Of a stretch of 64,000 bases of DNA, positions 15,963 through 26,314 are shown piece by piece; within the stretch, counting starts at the first letter, position 1; each line of letters begins with the position of its first letter. The position numbers and the translations under genes were made by a program. The stretch lies in assembly GCF_011617245.1 (NCBI RefSeq), contig NZ_CP050152.1, forward strand, positions 558,001 through 622,000, written 5' to 3'. Source of the stretch: Brevibacterium atlanticum (GTDB lineage: Bacteria > Actinomycetota > Actinomycetes > Actinomycetales > Brevibacteriaceae). The notes beneath the pieces are model-generated. The model worked only from the letters and a program-made list of their open reading frames with translations, was not told where the DNA came from and did no database searches.

Positions 15963-16784
15963 TCAGATGTTGCGGCCGCCGGAGATCTCGGTGACGGTGC
16001 CGGTGAGGTAGCTCGAGAGTCCGGAGGCGAGGAAGAGGACCACCGAGGCGACCTCTTCGGGTTCACCCGGACGCCCGAGCGGGATCTCGGCAAGCTTCGA
16101 ATCGATCACGTGCTGCGGCATTGCGGCGGTCATCGCGGTGTTGATGAAGCCGGGCTGGATCGCGTTGACGCGGATGTTCTTGAACGCGACCTCCTTGCAC
16201 ACGGCCTTCGTCATGCCGACGATGCCGGCCTTCGCTGCGGAGTAGTTCGACTGGCCGGCGTTGCCGACCTTGCCGCTGATCGAGGACACGTTGATGATCG
16301 ACCCGCCCCGATCCTGCTCGCGCATGAGTGCGGTGGCGACCTTGAGCCCGTTCCACGTGCCGCGCAGGTGGACGGAGATGACGTCGTCGAACTCCTGCTC
16401 GGTCATCTTGCGGATCGTCTTGTCACGGGTGATGCCGGCGTTGTTGACCCAGATGTCGACTCCGCCGAAGGTCTTCGTGGCAGTGTCGGCGAGTTCCTGG
16501 ACGGCCTCGAGCGAGGACACGTTGCACACGACCCCGGCAGCAACGTCTTCACCGCCGAGTTCGGCCACGGCCGCCTGCAGGCTCTCGTCATTCATGTCGC
16601 CGAGCACGACCTTCGCCCCGGAGTCGACGAGGCTGCGAGCCATGGCCAGGCCGAGGCCCTTCGCGGCACCGGTGACGACGGCGACCTTGCCGGTCAGGAG
16701 GCCGGGGACGGCGGTGACTCCGCCGAATTCACTGGTGGTGATGCCGGCAGCGGAGTTCGCTGCGGGAGAGGATGAGTCGGTCAT
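15963..16784 (-). CDS. SDR-family 3-oxoacyl reductase (FabG-like)
   Basis: This 273-residue NAD(P)H-dependent short-chain dehydrogenase has cofactor site [14 protein letters not shown] at about residue 37, NNAG at about 116, catalytic Ser in INVSSISG and YxxxK in [11 protein letters not shown]. It ends with [14 protein letters not shown], typical of acetoacetyl-CoA/3-oxoacyl reductases. An N-terminal tail of about 30 residues rich in Ser and Ala precedes the fold. Start 16784 is supported by AAAGGAAT upstream. It is the last gene of a minus-strand group with an acyl-CoA dehydrogenase (92 bp upstream) and a CoA transferase, so it probably reduces or oxidises a 3-oxo or 3-hydroxyacyl-CoA intermediate. 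Confidence 0.88.
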   Translation of the reverse strand: MTDSSSPAANSAAGITTSEFGGVTAVPGLLTGKVAVVTGAAKGLGLAMARSLVDSGAKVVLGDMNDESLQAAVAELGGEDVAAGVVCNVSSLEAVQELADTATKTFGGVDIWVNNAGITRDKTIRKMTEQEFDDVISVHLRGTWNGLKVATALMREQDRGGSIINVSSISGKVGNAGQSNYSAAKAGIVGMTKAVCKEVAFKNIRVNAIQPGFINTAMTAAMPQHVIDSKLAEIPLGRPGEPEEVASVVLFLASGLSSYLTGTVTEISGGRNI

Positions 16785-16876
16785 AGTGATTCCTTTCGTT
16801 CGTGGGCGATGAAGCGCGGGCGTCGCCGAGGCGGCTATCCGCTGCGATTGCACGCGCAGAATCCTGTTTGTGCAGG

Positions 16877-18040
16877 TCAGAGGTTGAACTGGGGTTTGTG
16901 CGCGCCCTTGAGGAGCTGCTTGGCGACGACGACGCGCTGGACTTCGGAGGTGCCTTCGTAGATCCGGAAGAGGCGGGCGTGGCGGTAGAACCGCTCGACC
17001 GCGGACTCGCGCATGTACCCCATGCCGCCTTGGATCTGCACACCCTTGTCGGCGACGCGGGCGAGTGCCTCGGAGGCGAAGAGCTTCGCCGAGGAGGGGC
17101 CGAGCTTGCGATCGGTCTCCGCGTCCCAGCGCTGGGCGGCCGAAAGGACGAGTGACTTCGCCGCGGCGGTGTCGGTGTAGATGTCGGCGAGCATCCCCTG
17201 GACGAGCTGGAACCGGGCGATCGGCTCCCCGCCCTGCTTCGCCTCGGCGGCGAATTTCACGGATTCGTCGAGGATGCGGATGCACTGGCCCACACAGATC
17301 GCGGCGATGTGGAGTCGGCCCTTATTCAGCGAGGCCATGGCCGCGTAGAAGCCCTTCTCCTCCTCACCGCCGATGAGGTTGGCGGCCGGCACGCGGACGT
17401 CGTCGAAGAAGATCTCCGAGGTCCAGGCTCCGGCCTGGCCCATCTTGTGATCGTGCGGACCGACGGTCACGCCGTCGGACTTCGTCGGCACGAGGAAGAC
17501 GGAGATCCCCTTCGACCCGGTGGCGTTCGGGTCCGTGCGGGCGAAGACCATGAGCACGTCCGAGGTCTCGGCGTTCGTGATGAAGCGCTTGGAGCCGTTG
17601 ATGATGTAGTCGTCACCGTCGCGCACGGCCTTGGTCCGCAGCCCCGAGGGGTCGGAGCCGGCCTCGGGTTCGGTGAGCGCGAAGGAGGCGACAACCTCGC
17701 CGGAGGTCAGGCGGGGCAGCCATTCGGACTTCTGCGCATCCGTGCCGTAGTTGACGAGGACCTGGCCGGCGATGCCGTTGTTCGTGCCGAAGAGGGAGCG
17801 GAACGACGGGGTGGTGTAGCCGAGTTCCATGGCCAGCAGTGCGTCCTGCTCGGCATTGAGGCCGAGCCCGCCATATTCTTCGGGCAGGGCCCAACCGAAG
17901 AGTCCCATCTCGGCGGATTCCTTGATGATGGCCTCCGGGAAGGCATCGTCGTCCTCGACCTGGGTCTCGAGCGGGACGACCTTCTCCCGGACGAATTCGC
18001 GGACGGCAGCGAGGATGTCGTCGAGTTCAGTGGTGTCCAT
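16877..18040 (-). CDS. Acyl-CoA dehydrogenase
   Basis: This 387-residue FAD enzyme introduces the alpha-beta double bond into an acyl-CoA. The family layout is complete: N-terminal helices with [12 protein letters not shown], the middle beta domain with [18 protein letters not shown] and [14 protein letters not shown], and the C-terminal helices with [19 protein letters not shown]. The catalytic glutamate is in [20 protein letters not shown]. Short- or branched-chain specificity is likely from the general pattern, but is not proven. GGAGAG upstream of 18040 supports the start. It lies between the CoA transferase (88 bp upstream) and the SDR, suggesting one catabolic unit. Confidence 0.92.
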   Translation of the reverse strand: MDTTELDDILAAVREFVREKVVPLETQVEDDDAFPEAIIKESAEMGLFGWALPEEYGGLGLNAEQDALLAMELGYTTPSFRSLFGTNNGIAGQVLVNYGTDAQKSEWLPRLTSGEVVASFALTEPEAGSDPSGLRTKAVRDGDDYIINGSKRFITNAETSDVLMVFARTDPNATGSKGISVFLVPTKSDGVTVGPHDHKMGQAGAWTSEIFFDDVRVPAANLIGGEEEKGFYAAMASLNKGRLHIAAICVGQCIRILDESVKFAAEAKQGGEPIARFQLVQGMLADIYTDTAAAKSLVLSAAQRWDAETDRKLGPSSAKLFASEALARVADKGVQIQGGMGYMRESAVERFYRHARLFRIYEGTSEVQRVVVAKQLLKGAHKPQFNL

Positions 18041-18128
18041 GGTGTGCTCTCCTCATCGGGATCGGTCGGTGGGTGCGAGTCGGGGTGTGGTCTGGCGGTG
18101 GTCGGTCTATCGGCGGAGCGGCTGACGG

Positions 18129-19379
18129 TCAGTCCGTGGTCTGTTCACCGGAGGATCCCCGAAGCCAGGCCCGCACGATCTCGGAGTCGGCGCCGAGGCT
18201 GGGCGGTGCGAGGTCGTAGGCGACCTCGGACTTCGACAGGCGGATCGGATTGCGGATGGTCGGGATGACGCGCTCGCCCTGTCCTGTCTCGACGATGGGA
18301 TCGAGGCCGAGATCGCGTGCTCGTTCGACTCCCTGGGAGATCGAGTTGATCGGGGCGCAGGGCAGTCCGACGGCAGTGAGCTTGTCGAACCATTCCTGTG
18401 CGGTGTGCGCCTGAAGCGCTTCCAACAGTTCGGGTTCGAGTTCGTCACGGTGGGCGTTGCGGGTCTTCGCCTTCGCGAAGCGTTCGTCCTCACACCAGTC
18501 GGGTCGGCCGAGCGCCTTGGCCAAGGCAGCGAACTGACCGTCATTGGCGGCGGCGATGATGATCTTGCCATCCTTCGTCTCCATCGGCTGGTACGGGTAG
18601 AGGCTGGGGTGGGCGTTGCCCATTCGGGTCGGGGTCACCCTGGCGGCGGCGTACGCCGCCGTCTGGTTGGCCAGGCCCGACATCGCCGAGGACATGAGGT
18701 TCGTCTCGACGAGCTGGCCCTCTCCGGTCACCGTCCTGTGTTGGACGGCGGCGAGGATGCCGATCGTCGTGTGCAGCCCGGTGATGACGTCGAAGACCGC
18801 GACGCCGGCCCGGTAGGGCGAGCCGTCGGGGCTGCCGGTGATCGACATGAAACCGGACATCGCCTGGACGAGGAGGTCGTAGCCGGGCAGCGGATTGTCC
18901 GCACCGAATCCGGTGATCGAGGCGTAGACGACCTCGGGGTTGGCGGCGGAGACGGACTCGTAGTCGAGGCCGAACTTCTTCAGTCCGCCGGGTTTGAAGT
19001 TCTCGACGATGATGTCCGCACGGGCGGCGAGAGCCTGGGCGGCGGCGAGGTCCTCGGCGTCGGCGAAGTCGAGGACGATGTCGTACTTGTTGCGGTTGAT
19101 CGACAGGTAGTAGGTGGAATCGTCATCACGGACCGGGGGACTCCAGTGCCTCGTGTCATCGCCCTTCGGGCCCTCGACCTTGATGACGGTGGCGCCGAGG
19201 TCGGCGAGCATCATCGTCGCATAGGGGCCGGCAAGGACACGGGAGAAGTCGACGACCACCTGGCCGGACAGCGGGCCGGAGCCGTTGCGGGTGAGGAGGT
19301 CATCGGAGTCGGTCATCGTCGGGCGGTCCATTCTTGAGCGGGTCAGCGGCTCGTTCCACTTTAACGCTTGATCAGTCAT
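18129..19379 (-). CDS. CaiB/BaiF (class III) CoA transferase
   Basis: This enzyme, of up to 416 residues, transfers CoA between organic acids through an aspartyl-CoA mixed anhydride. Seen are the N-terminal SGQVVVDFSRVLAGPYATMM, the knot region KVEGPKGDDTRHW, and the probable catalytic aspartate in AGVAVFDVITGLH. Two starts are possible. ATG 19379 lies six bases after TAATCT, matching the leaderless pattern of neighbouring genes. ATG 19316 would give the usual short N-terminus but has no ribosome site. The gene is followed by the acyl-CoA dehydrogenase and SDR on the same strand and preceded by an APH-fold kinase, so it probably activates the acid consumed by this group. Confidence 0.87.
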   Translation of the reverse strand: MTDQALKWNEPLTRSRMDRPTMTDSDDLLTRNGSGPLSGQVVVDFSRVLAGPYATMMLADLGATVIKVEGPKGDDTRHWSPPVRDDDSTYYLSINRNKYDIVLDFADAEDLAAAQALAARADIIVENFKPGGLKKFGLDYESVSAANPEVVYASITGFGADNPLPGYDLLVQAMSGFMSITGSPDGSPYRAGVAVFDVITGLHTTIGILAAVQHRTVTGEGQLVETNLMSSAMSGLANQTAAYAAARVTPTRMGNAHPSLYPYQPMETKDGKIIIAAANDGQFAALAKALGRPDWCEDERFAKAKTRNAHRDELEPELLEALQAHTAQEWFDKLTAVGLPCAPINSISQGVERARDLGLDPIVETGQGERVIPTIRNPIRLSKSEVAYDLAPPSLGADSEIVRAWLRGSSGEQTTD

Positions 19380-19464
19380 AATTGAAGATTATTATTGCTT
19401 CTTGATTCATGAATCTCTGTCGGCGACAGACGCCCATGGCCGCACCGGCATCTCCCGGGCCTCC

Positions 19465-20286
19465 TCAGAGCGTCGCATTCCACTCATCGAGGCGGCGCCG
19501 CAGCAGATCGGCCGTCATCTCCGCCCGACCGATGCCGAGATAGTTCGGCAGCCAGGTCTCGACGCGGTCGATCGCACTCGCTGCCGCATGCAGATCCCAG
19601 GCGTGGATGTCGGTGATCCGGCGACCGAGCAGGGACTCGTATTCGTCGAGGAACTCGGCGGCGGCATCGGGGGAGCCGAGCAGGACGAGATCCTGGCGGC
19701 ACCATGAGAGGTCGCGACCGCGGGGTGCATGTGAGGCTCCGGTCCAGTCGACGACACCGGTGAGCCGCTCGCCTGACCAGAGGGCATTGCCGCACCAGAA
19801 GTCGCCGTGGCTGAGGACGCGCTCGCCTCGGATCAGATGAGAGAAACCGGCGCGGACGCGGTGCGCGATGGGGGAGTCGCCGACGGGTGGGGCAGTCGGT
19901 GTCCGTGGCAGACCGGCTCCGTCGAGATCGTGGATACGCACGAGCGCTCTCGCCATTTCGCGCGCGATCGTCGAGGCGGGAAGCGCCGGTTCCGGGGTGG
20001 AGCCGGGGACTTTGGTCGTGATGATGAGCGGATCGTCGAGATCGGCCCGATGGGCGATGAGCCGCGGCGCCTGCTTGCCGAGCGTGCTCAGCCGCCGCAG
20101 AACCTCGGGCTCCTTCGACGCGGTGTCGTCACCGGCAGGAAAGGAGCGGACGACGAACTCATCCTCCCCGTCCGAGGCGAGTAGCGTCGTCGCATGCTGA
20201 CCCGCGGTGAAGACCCCCACCAATCGCAGCTCACGACCTAACAGCACCGAGGCTGATCTGAGTGCGTGCTGCTGCGCGGTCGACAT
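19465..20286 (-). CDS. APH-family phosphotransferase (kinase)
   Basis: This 273-residue protein has the aminoglycoside-phosphotransferase kinase fold. The catalytic loop is VLSHGDFWCGNALW (HGDxxxxN) at about residue 160 and the metal-binding aspartate is in GVVDWTGASHAPRGRD. The N-lobe is short, with a recognisable FVVRSFPAG strand. Such kinases act on aminoglycosides, homoserine, hydroxyacyl-CoA or other small alcohols. Because it precedes a CoA transferase and an acyl-CoA dehydrogenase on the same strand (85 bp gap), a metabolic kinase is at least as likely as a resistance protein. The start codon is six bases after TACGAT, a leaderless arrangement. Confidence 0.85.
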   Translation of the reverse strand: MSTAQQHALRSASVLLGRELRLVGVFTAGQHATTLLASDGEDEFVVRSFPAGDDTASKEPEVLRRLSTLGKQAPRLIAHRADLDDPLIITTKVPGSTPEPALPASTIAREMARALVRIHDLDGAGLPRTPTAPPVGDSPIAHRVRAGFSHLIRGERVLSHGDFWCGNALWSGERLTGVVDWTGASHAPRGRDLSWCRQDLVLLGSPDAAAEFLDEYESLLGRRITDIHAWDLHAAASAIDRVETWLPNYLGIGRAEMTADLLRRRLDEWNATL

Positions 20287-20422
20287 AGGGGCATCGTATC
20301 GTCCGGCTCCTCGGCCTCCTTGTCATCGGGCGCTCGCCGTGGCTACGATGAATCCAGATACTGAACGAACGATCAATCTCGATCAGAGTCCTCCGTCACC
20401 GACAGAACACTGGAGTTCACGC

Positions 20423-21211
20423 ATGTCAGAGCCCACCGCCCCGCAGTCCGGACAGCGCTTCGCCGGTCAGGTCGCCCTCATCACCGGTGCCAGCCGCGGC
20501 ATCGGTCTCGGCATCGCCCAGCGGCTCAACGCCGAAGGCGCCACTGTCATCCTCACCGCCCGCAAGGCAGGGGCCCTCGCCGAGGCGGTCGCACAGTTCC
20601 CCGACGGCACCGCGCTCGGCATCGCCGGCAAGTCCGATGACCCCGCCCACCGGGCGGAGGTCTTTGACACGATCGCGGAGAAGTTCGGCCGCCTCGACGT
20701 GCTCGTCACGAATGTCGGCATCAACCCCGTCTACGGGCCGCTCATCGACATCGACCTCGACGCCGCGCGGAAGATCCTCGACGTCAACGTCATCGGCACG
20801 CTCGCCTGGATCCAGGAAGCCGTCCATCACGAGCGCCTGAACTTCCGCGATAACAAGGGCCGGGTCGTGTCCATCTCCTCCGTCGCCGGGCAGGTTCCCA
20901 GTCCGGGCATCAGCTTCTACGGCATCTCGAAGGCTGCGGTCTCGCACCTCACGCGGTCCCTGGCAGTCGAGCTCGGCCCTGACATCCGCGTCAACGCCGT
21001 CGCTCCGGCCGTGGTCAAGACCGACTTCGCCACCGCCCTCTATGAAGGCCGCGAGGCCGAGGTCGCCGCCACCTACCCCGCGGGTCGCCTCGGCACCCCG
21101 GAAGACATCGCCGGAGCCGTCGCCTACCTCGCCTCAGCGGACGCCGAATGGATCACCGCCCAGGTGCTCACCGCCGACGGCGGCGTCATCACCGCCGGCG
21201 GCAGCGCCTGA
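20423..21211 (+). CDS. SDR-family oxidoreductase (3-oxoacyl-ACP reductase-like)
   Basis: This 262-residue short-chain dehydrogenase has the cofactor motif LITGASRGIGLGIA (about residue 15), TNVG in place of the common NNAG (about 93), Ser in VSISSVAG and the YxxxK motif in FYGISKAAVSHL. It ends with the usual ITAQVLTADGGV. These enzymes oxidise or reduce an alcohol/ketone with NAD(P). The start at 20423 has TGGAG eight bases upstream; longer readings overlap the promoter of the divergent kinase gene. It is divergent from the APH kinase and may belong functionally to the acyl-CoA group, but it is transcribed on its own. Confidence 0.88.
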   Translation: MSEPTAPQSGQRFAGQVALITGASRGIGLGIAQRLNAEGATVILTARKAGALAEAVAQFPDGTALGIAGKSDDPAHRAEVFDTIAEKFGRLDVLVTNVGINPVYGPLIDIDLDAARKILDVNVIGTLAWIQEAVHHERLNFRDNKGRVVSISSVAGQVPSPGISFYGISKAAVSHLTRSLAVELGPDIRVNAVAPAVVKTDFATALYEGREAEVAATYPAGRLGTPEDIAGAVAYLASADAEWITAQVLTADGGVITAGGSA

Positions 21212-21292
21212 GCGCCCCGAACAGGCTGTTTGGCCGCCGTGTGAGCTTTGACTAGACTGAGATCCGGATAACTTCATACGCCGCTAAGACAT

Positions 21293-21412
21293 GACGTGGG
21301 AGAGCTGCCCGCTGCCGCAACGACCAGTTGCAGGCAGTGCGACGCAGCGCCGTAGGTGCAATTCCCTCCCCGGGAAACTCTCAGGCCCAGTACCACCGAT
21401 TGCAGGCACTTC
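21293..21412 (+). promoter_or_regulatory. Glycine riboswitch (single aptamer) upstream of gcvP
   Basis: The sequence matches the glycine aptamer: GGGAGAG at 21298-21304, the core GCGCCGTAGGTGCAATTCC, then GGAAACTCTCAGGCCCAGTA, with P1 formed by GAGAG and CTCTC. Only one aptamer is evident instead of the common tandem pair. A TTGACT box at 21248-21253 and an AT-rich stretch at 21267-21274 could be the promoter. Downstream, CCCGA (21456-21460) can pair with TCGGG (21465-21469), which overlaps the GGGGAGGA ribosome site before GTG 21479, a plausible expression platform. Glycine binding should switch on gcvPT. Confidence 0.85.
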
Positions 21413-21529
21413 TGAAGGACGCGAGATCGCCGCACGCCTGTGGTATGCCCCCGCGCCCGACAGATCGGGGAGGACACAGTGCACAACGCGTCCTCCATCG
21501 GTGGGCGCGACACCGACACAAGGACGGCA

Positions 21530-24463
21530 ATGACAAGTTCACTCGCCCATACCACTGCAGCGACCGGGGACACCTCGCGCCCCTTCTCCGACCGCCACAT
21601 CGGCCCCCGCGCCGACGATGTGCAGGCCATGCTCGACGAACTCGGCTACGATTCGCTGGCCGCCCTGTCGAACGCCGCCGTCCCCTCCTCGATCCAGAAC
21701 GAGGACCTCGACCTCCCCGCCGGGCGCTCCGAATTCGAGGTCCTCGCCGACCTCCGCAACCTGGCCTCCCAGAACGTCATGCGCACCCAGTTCATCGGCC
21801 AGGGCTACTACGACACGATCACCCCGGCCGTGATCCGCCGCAATCTCGTGGAGAACCCCGCCTGGTACACCGCCTACACCCCCTACCAGCCCGAGATCTC
21901 CCAGGGCCGACTCGAAGCGCTGCTGAACTTCCAGCAGGTCGTCCAGGACCTCACCGGCCTCGACATCGCCAATGCCTCCCTGCTCGATGAGGCGACCGCC
22001 GTCGCCGAGGCGGTGCTGCTCATGCGTCGAGCCGTGAAGAAGGGGACAACCGTCGTCCTCGACTCCGAACTCCACCCGCAGACCATCGCCGTCGTCCGCG
22101 CCCGGGCCAAGGCCATGGACTTCCGCGTCACCGTCGCCGACCTCGCCGAGGGTCTCGTCGGCGAAGACATCTTCGGCATCGTCTGCGCCCAGCCCGGCAC
22201 CACCGGCGCCATCCGCGACTTCACCGACGCCGTCGACGGCGCCCATGATCGCGGCGCACTCGTCACCTTCGACGCCGACCTGCTCGCGCTCACCCTGCTC
22301 AAGGATCCTGCCTCCCAGGGGGCGGACATCGCCGTCGGCTCGGCCCAGCGCTTCGGTGTTCCCCTCTTCTTCGGCGGACCCCACGCCGGCTTCATGGCCG
22401 TGAAGTCCGGCCTCCAGCGCCAGCTGCCCGGCCGCCTCGTCGGCGTGTCCAAGGACGCTCAGGGCAAGCCCGGCTACCGCCTGGCCCTGCAGACCCGCGA
22501 ACAGCACATCCGCCGCCAGAAGGCGACGTCGAACATCTGCACCGCGCAGGCGCTGCTGGCCAACGTCGCCTCGATGTACGCCGTCTACCACGGCCCCATC
22601 GGCCTGACCCGCATCGCCTCCCGCATCCACCGGCTCGCCCACGCCTTCGCTGGTGCCGCGGACACCGCCCCCGGCGCCGAGGTGGTCACCTGGGAGTTCT
22701 TCGACACCGTCGCCATCCGCGTGGCTGACGCCGAAGCCGCCCGCGCCGTCGCCGACCAGGCCGGATACAACATCCGCGTCATCGACTCCACCACCGTCGG
22801 CGTCTCCTTCGGCGAACCCCACACGGTCGCCGACGCCAACGGTCTGCTCGACGCACTCGGCATCTACGCGAGGATCGACGCAGCGGAATTCGACGCCGCC
22901 TCGGCGGGGACCTTCGGAGCCAACGCTGTGCCCGAGCCCGCGTTCGACGCCAAGTTCCACCGTGACACGGAATTCCTCACCCACCCCGTGTTCAACACCC
23001 ACGGTTCCGAGACCTCGATGATGCGCTACCTGCGCACCCTGGCCGACCGGGACCTGGCACTCGACCGGACGATGATCCCGCTGGGATCGTGCACGATGAA
23101 GCTCAACGCCGCCGTCGAGATGGAGCCCATCACCTGGCCGGAATTCGCCTCCATCCATCCCTTCGCCCCGGCGGAGCAGACCCAGGGATGGCGCACGCTC
23201 ATCACCCGCCTCGAGGACTCGCTCACCGCGGTCACCGGGTACGACCGGGTGTCCCTGCAGCCAAACGCCGGCTCCCAGGGTGAACTCGCCGGCCTGCTCG
23301 CGATCCGCAACTTCCACCTCGCGAACGGCGATGAGGGACGCTCCGTCGTGCTCATCCCGCAGTCCGCGCACGGCACGAACGCGGCCTCCGCGGTGCTCGC
23401 CGGACTCCAGGTCCAGGTCGTCGCCACCGCTGACGACGGATCGGTCGACATGGACGACCTCGATGCGAAGATCGCCAAGCACGAGGGCAAGATCGCCGCG
23501 ATCATGATCACCTACCCCTCGACGCACGGAGTGTTCGAACCGCAGGTGCGCGAGGTGTGCGAGAAGGTCCACGCCGCCGGCGGCCAGGTCTACGTCGACG
23601 GCGCGAACCTCAACGCCATGGTCGGCCTCGCCAAGCCCGGCGAGTTCGGCGGCGACGTCTCCCACCTCAACCTGCACAAGACCTTCTGCATCCCCCACGG
23701 CGGCGGCGGACCCGGAGTCGGGCCGGTCGCCGTGCGCGACCACCTCGCTCCCTACCTGCCCGGCGACCCCACAGCCGCCGAGCTCGTCGCCGGCGATGAG
23801 AACGCGCACGAGCTGCCGATCTCCGGATCGCTGTTCGGCTCCGCCGGCGTCCTGCCCATCAGCTTCGCCTACCTCGAACTCATGGGCGCTGAAGGACTGC
23901 GCGAGGCCTCCCGGGCCGCTCTGCTGGGCGCGAACTACATCGCGAAGAAGCTCGGCGATGTCTTCCCCGTCCTCTACTCGGGCGAAAACGGACTCGTCGG
24001 TCACGAAACGATCCTGGATCTGCGCGCGATCACCTCGGCGACGGGAGTCACCGCCGAAGACGTCGCCAAGCGTCTCATCGACTTCGGCTTCCACGCTCCG
24101 ACGCTCGCGTTCCCGGTCCCCGGAACCCTCATGGTCGAGCCCACCGAATCCGAGGACAAGGCCGAACTCGACCGGTTCATCGAAGCGATGCGCACCATCC
24201 GCGCCGAGATCGACGCGATCGGTCAGTCCTACAGCTACGAGGAGTCGCCGCTGGTCGGAGCCCCGCACCCGGCGAGCGTGGTGATGGAAGACTGGGACGC
24301 CCAGTACACGCGTGAGACCGCGGTGTTCCCGGTCCCAGGACTGCGCCACACGAAGTACTTCCCGCCGGTCAGCCGCATTGACGGAGCCTACGGCGACCGG
24401 AACCTGGTGTGCTCCTGCCCGCCTCCCGAGGCGTTCGAAGAGTTCGAGGAAGAGGACAAGTGA
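21530..24463 (+). CDS. gcvP: Glycine dehydrogenase (decarboxylating), P protein
   Basis: This 977-residue PLP enzyme of the glycine cleavage system decarboxylates glycine and passes aminomethyl to the lipoyl arm of GcvH. It is a single-chain (not split) P protein with two homologous halves: [17 protein letters not shown] at the start and the active-site lysine in [20 protein letters not shown] at about residue 725. [14 protein letters not shown] and [10 protein letters not shown] are further hallmark stretches. ATG 21530 has AAGGAC six bases upstream, the site style used by other genes here. GTG 21479, with GGGGAGGA, would add 17 residues and lies next to a hairpin that could be ruled by the riboswitch. 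gcvT follows with a one-base overlap. Confidence 0.95.
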   Translation: MTSSLAHTTAATGDTSRPFSDRHIGPRADDVQAMLDELGYDSLAALSNAAVPSSIQNEDLDLPAGRSEFEVLADLRNLASQNVMRTQFIGQGYYDTITPAVIRRNLVENPAWYTAYTPYQPEISQGRLEALLNFQQVVQDLTGLDIANASLLDEATAVAEAVLLMRRAVKKGTTVVLDSELHPQTIAVVRARAKAMDFRVTVADLAEGLVGEDIFGIVCAQPGTTGAIRDFTDAVDGAHDRGALVTFDADLLALTLLKDPASQGADIAVGSAQRFGVPLFFGGPHAGFMAVKSGLQRQLPGRLVGVSKDAQGKPGYRLALQTREQHIRRQKATSNICTAQALLANVASMYAVYHGPIGLTRIASRIHRLAHAFAGAADTAPGAEVVTWEFFDTVAIRVADAEAARAVADQAGYNIRVIDSTTVGVSFGEPHTVADANGLLDALGIYARIDAAEFDAASAGTFGANAVPEPAFDAKFHRDTEFLTHPVFNTHGSETSMMRYLRTLADRDLALDRTMIPLGSCTMKLNAAVEMEPITWPEFASIHPFAPAEQTQGWRTLITRLEDSLTAVTGYDRVSLQPNAGSQGELAGLLAIRNFHLANGDEGRSVVLIPQSAHGTNAASAVLAGLQVQVVATADDGSVDMDDLDAKIAKHEGKIAAIMITYPSTHGVFEPQVREVCEKVHAAGGQVYVDGANLNAMVGLAKPGEFGGDVSHLNLHKTFCIPHGGGGPGVGPVAVRDHLAPYLPGDPTAAELVAGDENAHELPISGSLFGSAGVLPISFAYLELMGAEGLREASRAALLGANYIAKKLGDVFPVLYSGENGLVGHETILDLRAITSATGVTAEDVAKRLIDFGFHAPTLAFPVPGTLMVEPTESEDKAELDRFIEAMRTIRAEIDAIGQSYSYEESPLVGAPHPASVVMEDWDAQYTRETAVFPVPGLRHTKYFPPVSRIDGAYGDRNLVCSCPPPEAFEEFEEEDK

Positions 24464-25734
24464 TGACTGAGAACACGCAGGGTGAGACCACCCAGACCAA
24501 GGAGACCCCGCTGCACACGGTGCATGCCGATCTGGGTGCTTCGTTCACCGATTTCGGCGGCTGGGACATGCCGCTCAAATACGGTTCGGAGCTCGCCGAG
24601 CACCGGGCCGTGCGCGAGGCCGCCGGCCTCTTCGACCTCTCCCACATGGGCGAGGTGCGCATCTCGGGAACCGATGCTGTGGCCTTCCTCGACTACGCGC
24701 TCGTGGCGAAGTACTCGACGATGAAGGTCGGCAAGGCCAAATACGGCGTCATCGTCAATGAGGCCGGCTACCTCCTCGACGACCTCATCACTTACCGCAT
24801 CGGCGACGAGGAGTACCTCATCGTCCCCAATGCCTCGAACACGCCCACCGTGGTCGCAGCGCTCAAGGACCGCGTGGAGCACTTCGTCCAAGAGGTGATC
24901 CCGGGTGCCGATGTCCACCTCGTCGACGAATCCGACGCCACCGCGCTCATCGCCGTCCAGGGCCCGAACTCCGAGGCCATCATCCTCCGCGCCCTCGACG
25001 ACAGCGCCGACGGCGAATTCGGACCCCGCACCGGCGCCGGGGACAAGGCGAAGGCCGAGGTCACGGATGTTGCCAACGGGGGAGCCACCTCGGCGGGGGA
25101 TGGGACCATCACCATCGGCGAGGCGGTGCGCGAACTGGGGTACTACGCGTGGATGCCGCTGACGATCGCCGGGATCGACCTCATCCTCGCCCGCACCGGA
25201 TACACCGGCGAGGACGGCTTCGAGCTCTACGCCCCGAACATCGGCGCCACCCGGCTGTGGGAGACGCTCGTGACCTCGGGTGCCGACTACGGGCTCGTGC
25301 CCTGCGGATTGGCCGCACGCGATTCGCTGCGGTTGGAGGCCGGGATGCCGCTCTACGGCAACGAACTCGACCTGGGCACCACCCCGTTCGATGCGGGACT
25401 GGGTCGGATGATCGGGTTCACCACCAAGGACGATTTCGTCGCGCGGGAGGCGCTCGCGAAGCTCGGCGAGACCGAGCCGGAGCGCGTGCTCGTGGGCCTG
25501 ACCTCGGAGGGGCGCCGCGCCGCACGTTCGGGTGCGACCGTGTCGGTCGACGGTGCCGAGGTCGGCACCGTGACCTCGGGGCAGCCGTCCCCGACGCTCG
25601 GTCATCCCATCGCCCTGGCCTACCTCGATCGGGAATTCGCCGAGGCGGGAACCGCGGTCACCGTGGACATCCGGGGCAAGGCGCACGACTTCACCGTCAC
25701 CGGACTGCCGTTCTACACGCGTCAGTCGCACTGA
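24463..25734 (+). CDS. gcvT: Aminomethyltransferase, T protein of glycine cleavage
   Basis: This 423-residue enzyme releases ammonia from aminomethyl-lipoyl-GcvH and makes 5,10-methylene-tetrahydrofolate. Family features are LGASFTDFGGWDMPLKY near the start, GLFDLSHMGEVRISG, folate-site segments YTGEDGFELYAP and ARDSLRLEAGMPLYGNEL, and the C-terminal barrel ending KAHDFTVTGLPFYTR. It is longer than the usual 360-370 residues because of an insertion at about residues 190-215 (GAGDKAKAEVTDVANGGATS), which also contains the CCACCTCGGC decamer. The start overlaps the gcvP stop by one base (TGATG), so translation is coupled. Confidence 0.95.
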   Translation: MTENTQGETTQTKETPLHTVHADLGASFTDFGGWDMPLKYGSELAEHRAVREAAGLFDLSHMGEVRISGTDAVAFLDYALVAKYSTMKVGKAKYGVIVNEAGYLLDDLITYRIGDEEYLIVPNASNTPTVVAALKDRVEHFVQEVIPGADVHLVDESDATALIAVQGPNSEAIILRALDDSADGEFGPRTGAGDKAKAEVTDVANGGATSAGDGTITIGEAVRELGYYAWMPLTIAGIDLILARTGYTGEDGFELYAPNIGATRLWETLVTSGADYGLVPCGLAARDSLRLEAGMPLYGNELDLGTTPFDAGLGRMIGFTTKDDFVAREALAKLGETEPERVLVGLTSEGRRAARSGATVSVDGAEVGTVTSGQPSPTLGHPIALAYLDREFAEAGTAVTVDIRGKAHDFTVTGLPFYTRQSH

Positions 25735-25898
25735 GCAGCTCCCGTTCGCACCGAGGCGGATCAACCAACTCGGCGCGGCCGGGAATCGCTCACCCGGAGT
25801 TCAATCGGGCGATGCCGGTGGCTCGTACACTGGTCTCACCTGCCCCAACAACGTCGTGGCCGTCGCTCTCAAGTGTCGGTCGCAGAGAAGGAAGAAAC

Positions 25899-26297
25899 AT
25901 GGCACAGCTGCCCCCGCTCCCCAAGGAATACACGTATTCGGCCGAGCACGAGTGGGTCGCCGGACCTGCCGATGCCCTTGTCGGACAGACCGTCAAGGTC
26001 GGCATCACCGCCGTCGCCTCCGATGCGCTCGGCGAGGTCGTCTACGTCGATCTGCCCGGTGTCGGCGAAAGTGTGAGCGCCGGTGAGACCTGTGGCGAGG
26101 TCGAATCGACGAAGTCCGTCTCCGACCTCTACTCGCCGGTCTCCGGTGAGGTCGTCGAGATCAACGAACTCGCCACCGCGAACCCCGGCCTGCTCAACTC
26201 CGATCCCTACGGCGAGGGCTGGCTGTTCACGGTCAACGTCACCGAGGTCGGCGAGGTCATGGACGCCGCCGGCTACGCAGAAGCCAACTCCCTCTGA
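25899..26297 (+). CDS. gcvH: Glycine cleavage system H protein
   Basis: This 132-residue lipoyl carrier shuttles the aminomethyl group between the P and T proteins. The lipoylated lysine is in [16 protein letters not shown] at about residue 68, and the family start [10 protein letters not shown] is clear. ATG 25899 has GAAGGAAG six bases upstream. A 164-bp gap separates it from gcvT, long enough for a separate promoter, and a hairpin follows at 26315-26354 before sdaA. Lipoate attachment would need LipA/LipB or LplA encoded elsewhere. Identification is secure. Confidence 0.95.
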   Translation: MAQLPPLPKEYTYSAEHEWVAGPADALVGQTVKVGITAVASDALGEVVYVDLPGVGESVSAGETCGEVESTKSVSDLYSPVSGEVVEINELATANPGLLNSDPYGEGWLFTVNVTEVGEVMDAAGYAEANSL

Positions 26298-26314
26298 CAC
26301 CACCTCCCTGCAAC

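Noticed and set aside
19465..20286. Aminoglycoside-resistance gene
   Set aside because: Only the general APH fold is visible and the neighbours are acyl-CoA metabolism genes, so a resistance call is not supported.
21413..21478. A second glycine aptamer in tandem
   Set aside because: No second copy of the GCCG...GGTGCAA core or of CTCTCAGG is present.
21539..24349. A 936-codon open frame antisense to gcvP
   Set aside because: It mirrors the high-GC codon bias of gcvP; its translation is Gly/Asp/Val-rich without any family motif. gcvP on the other strand is certain.
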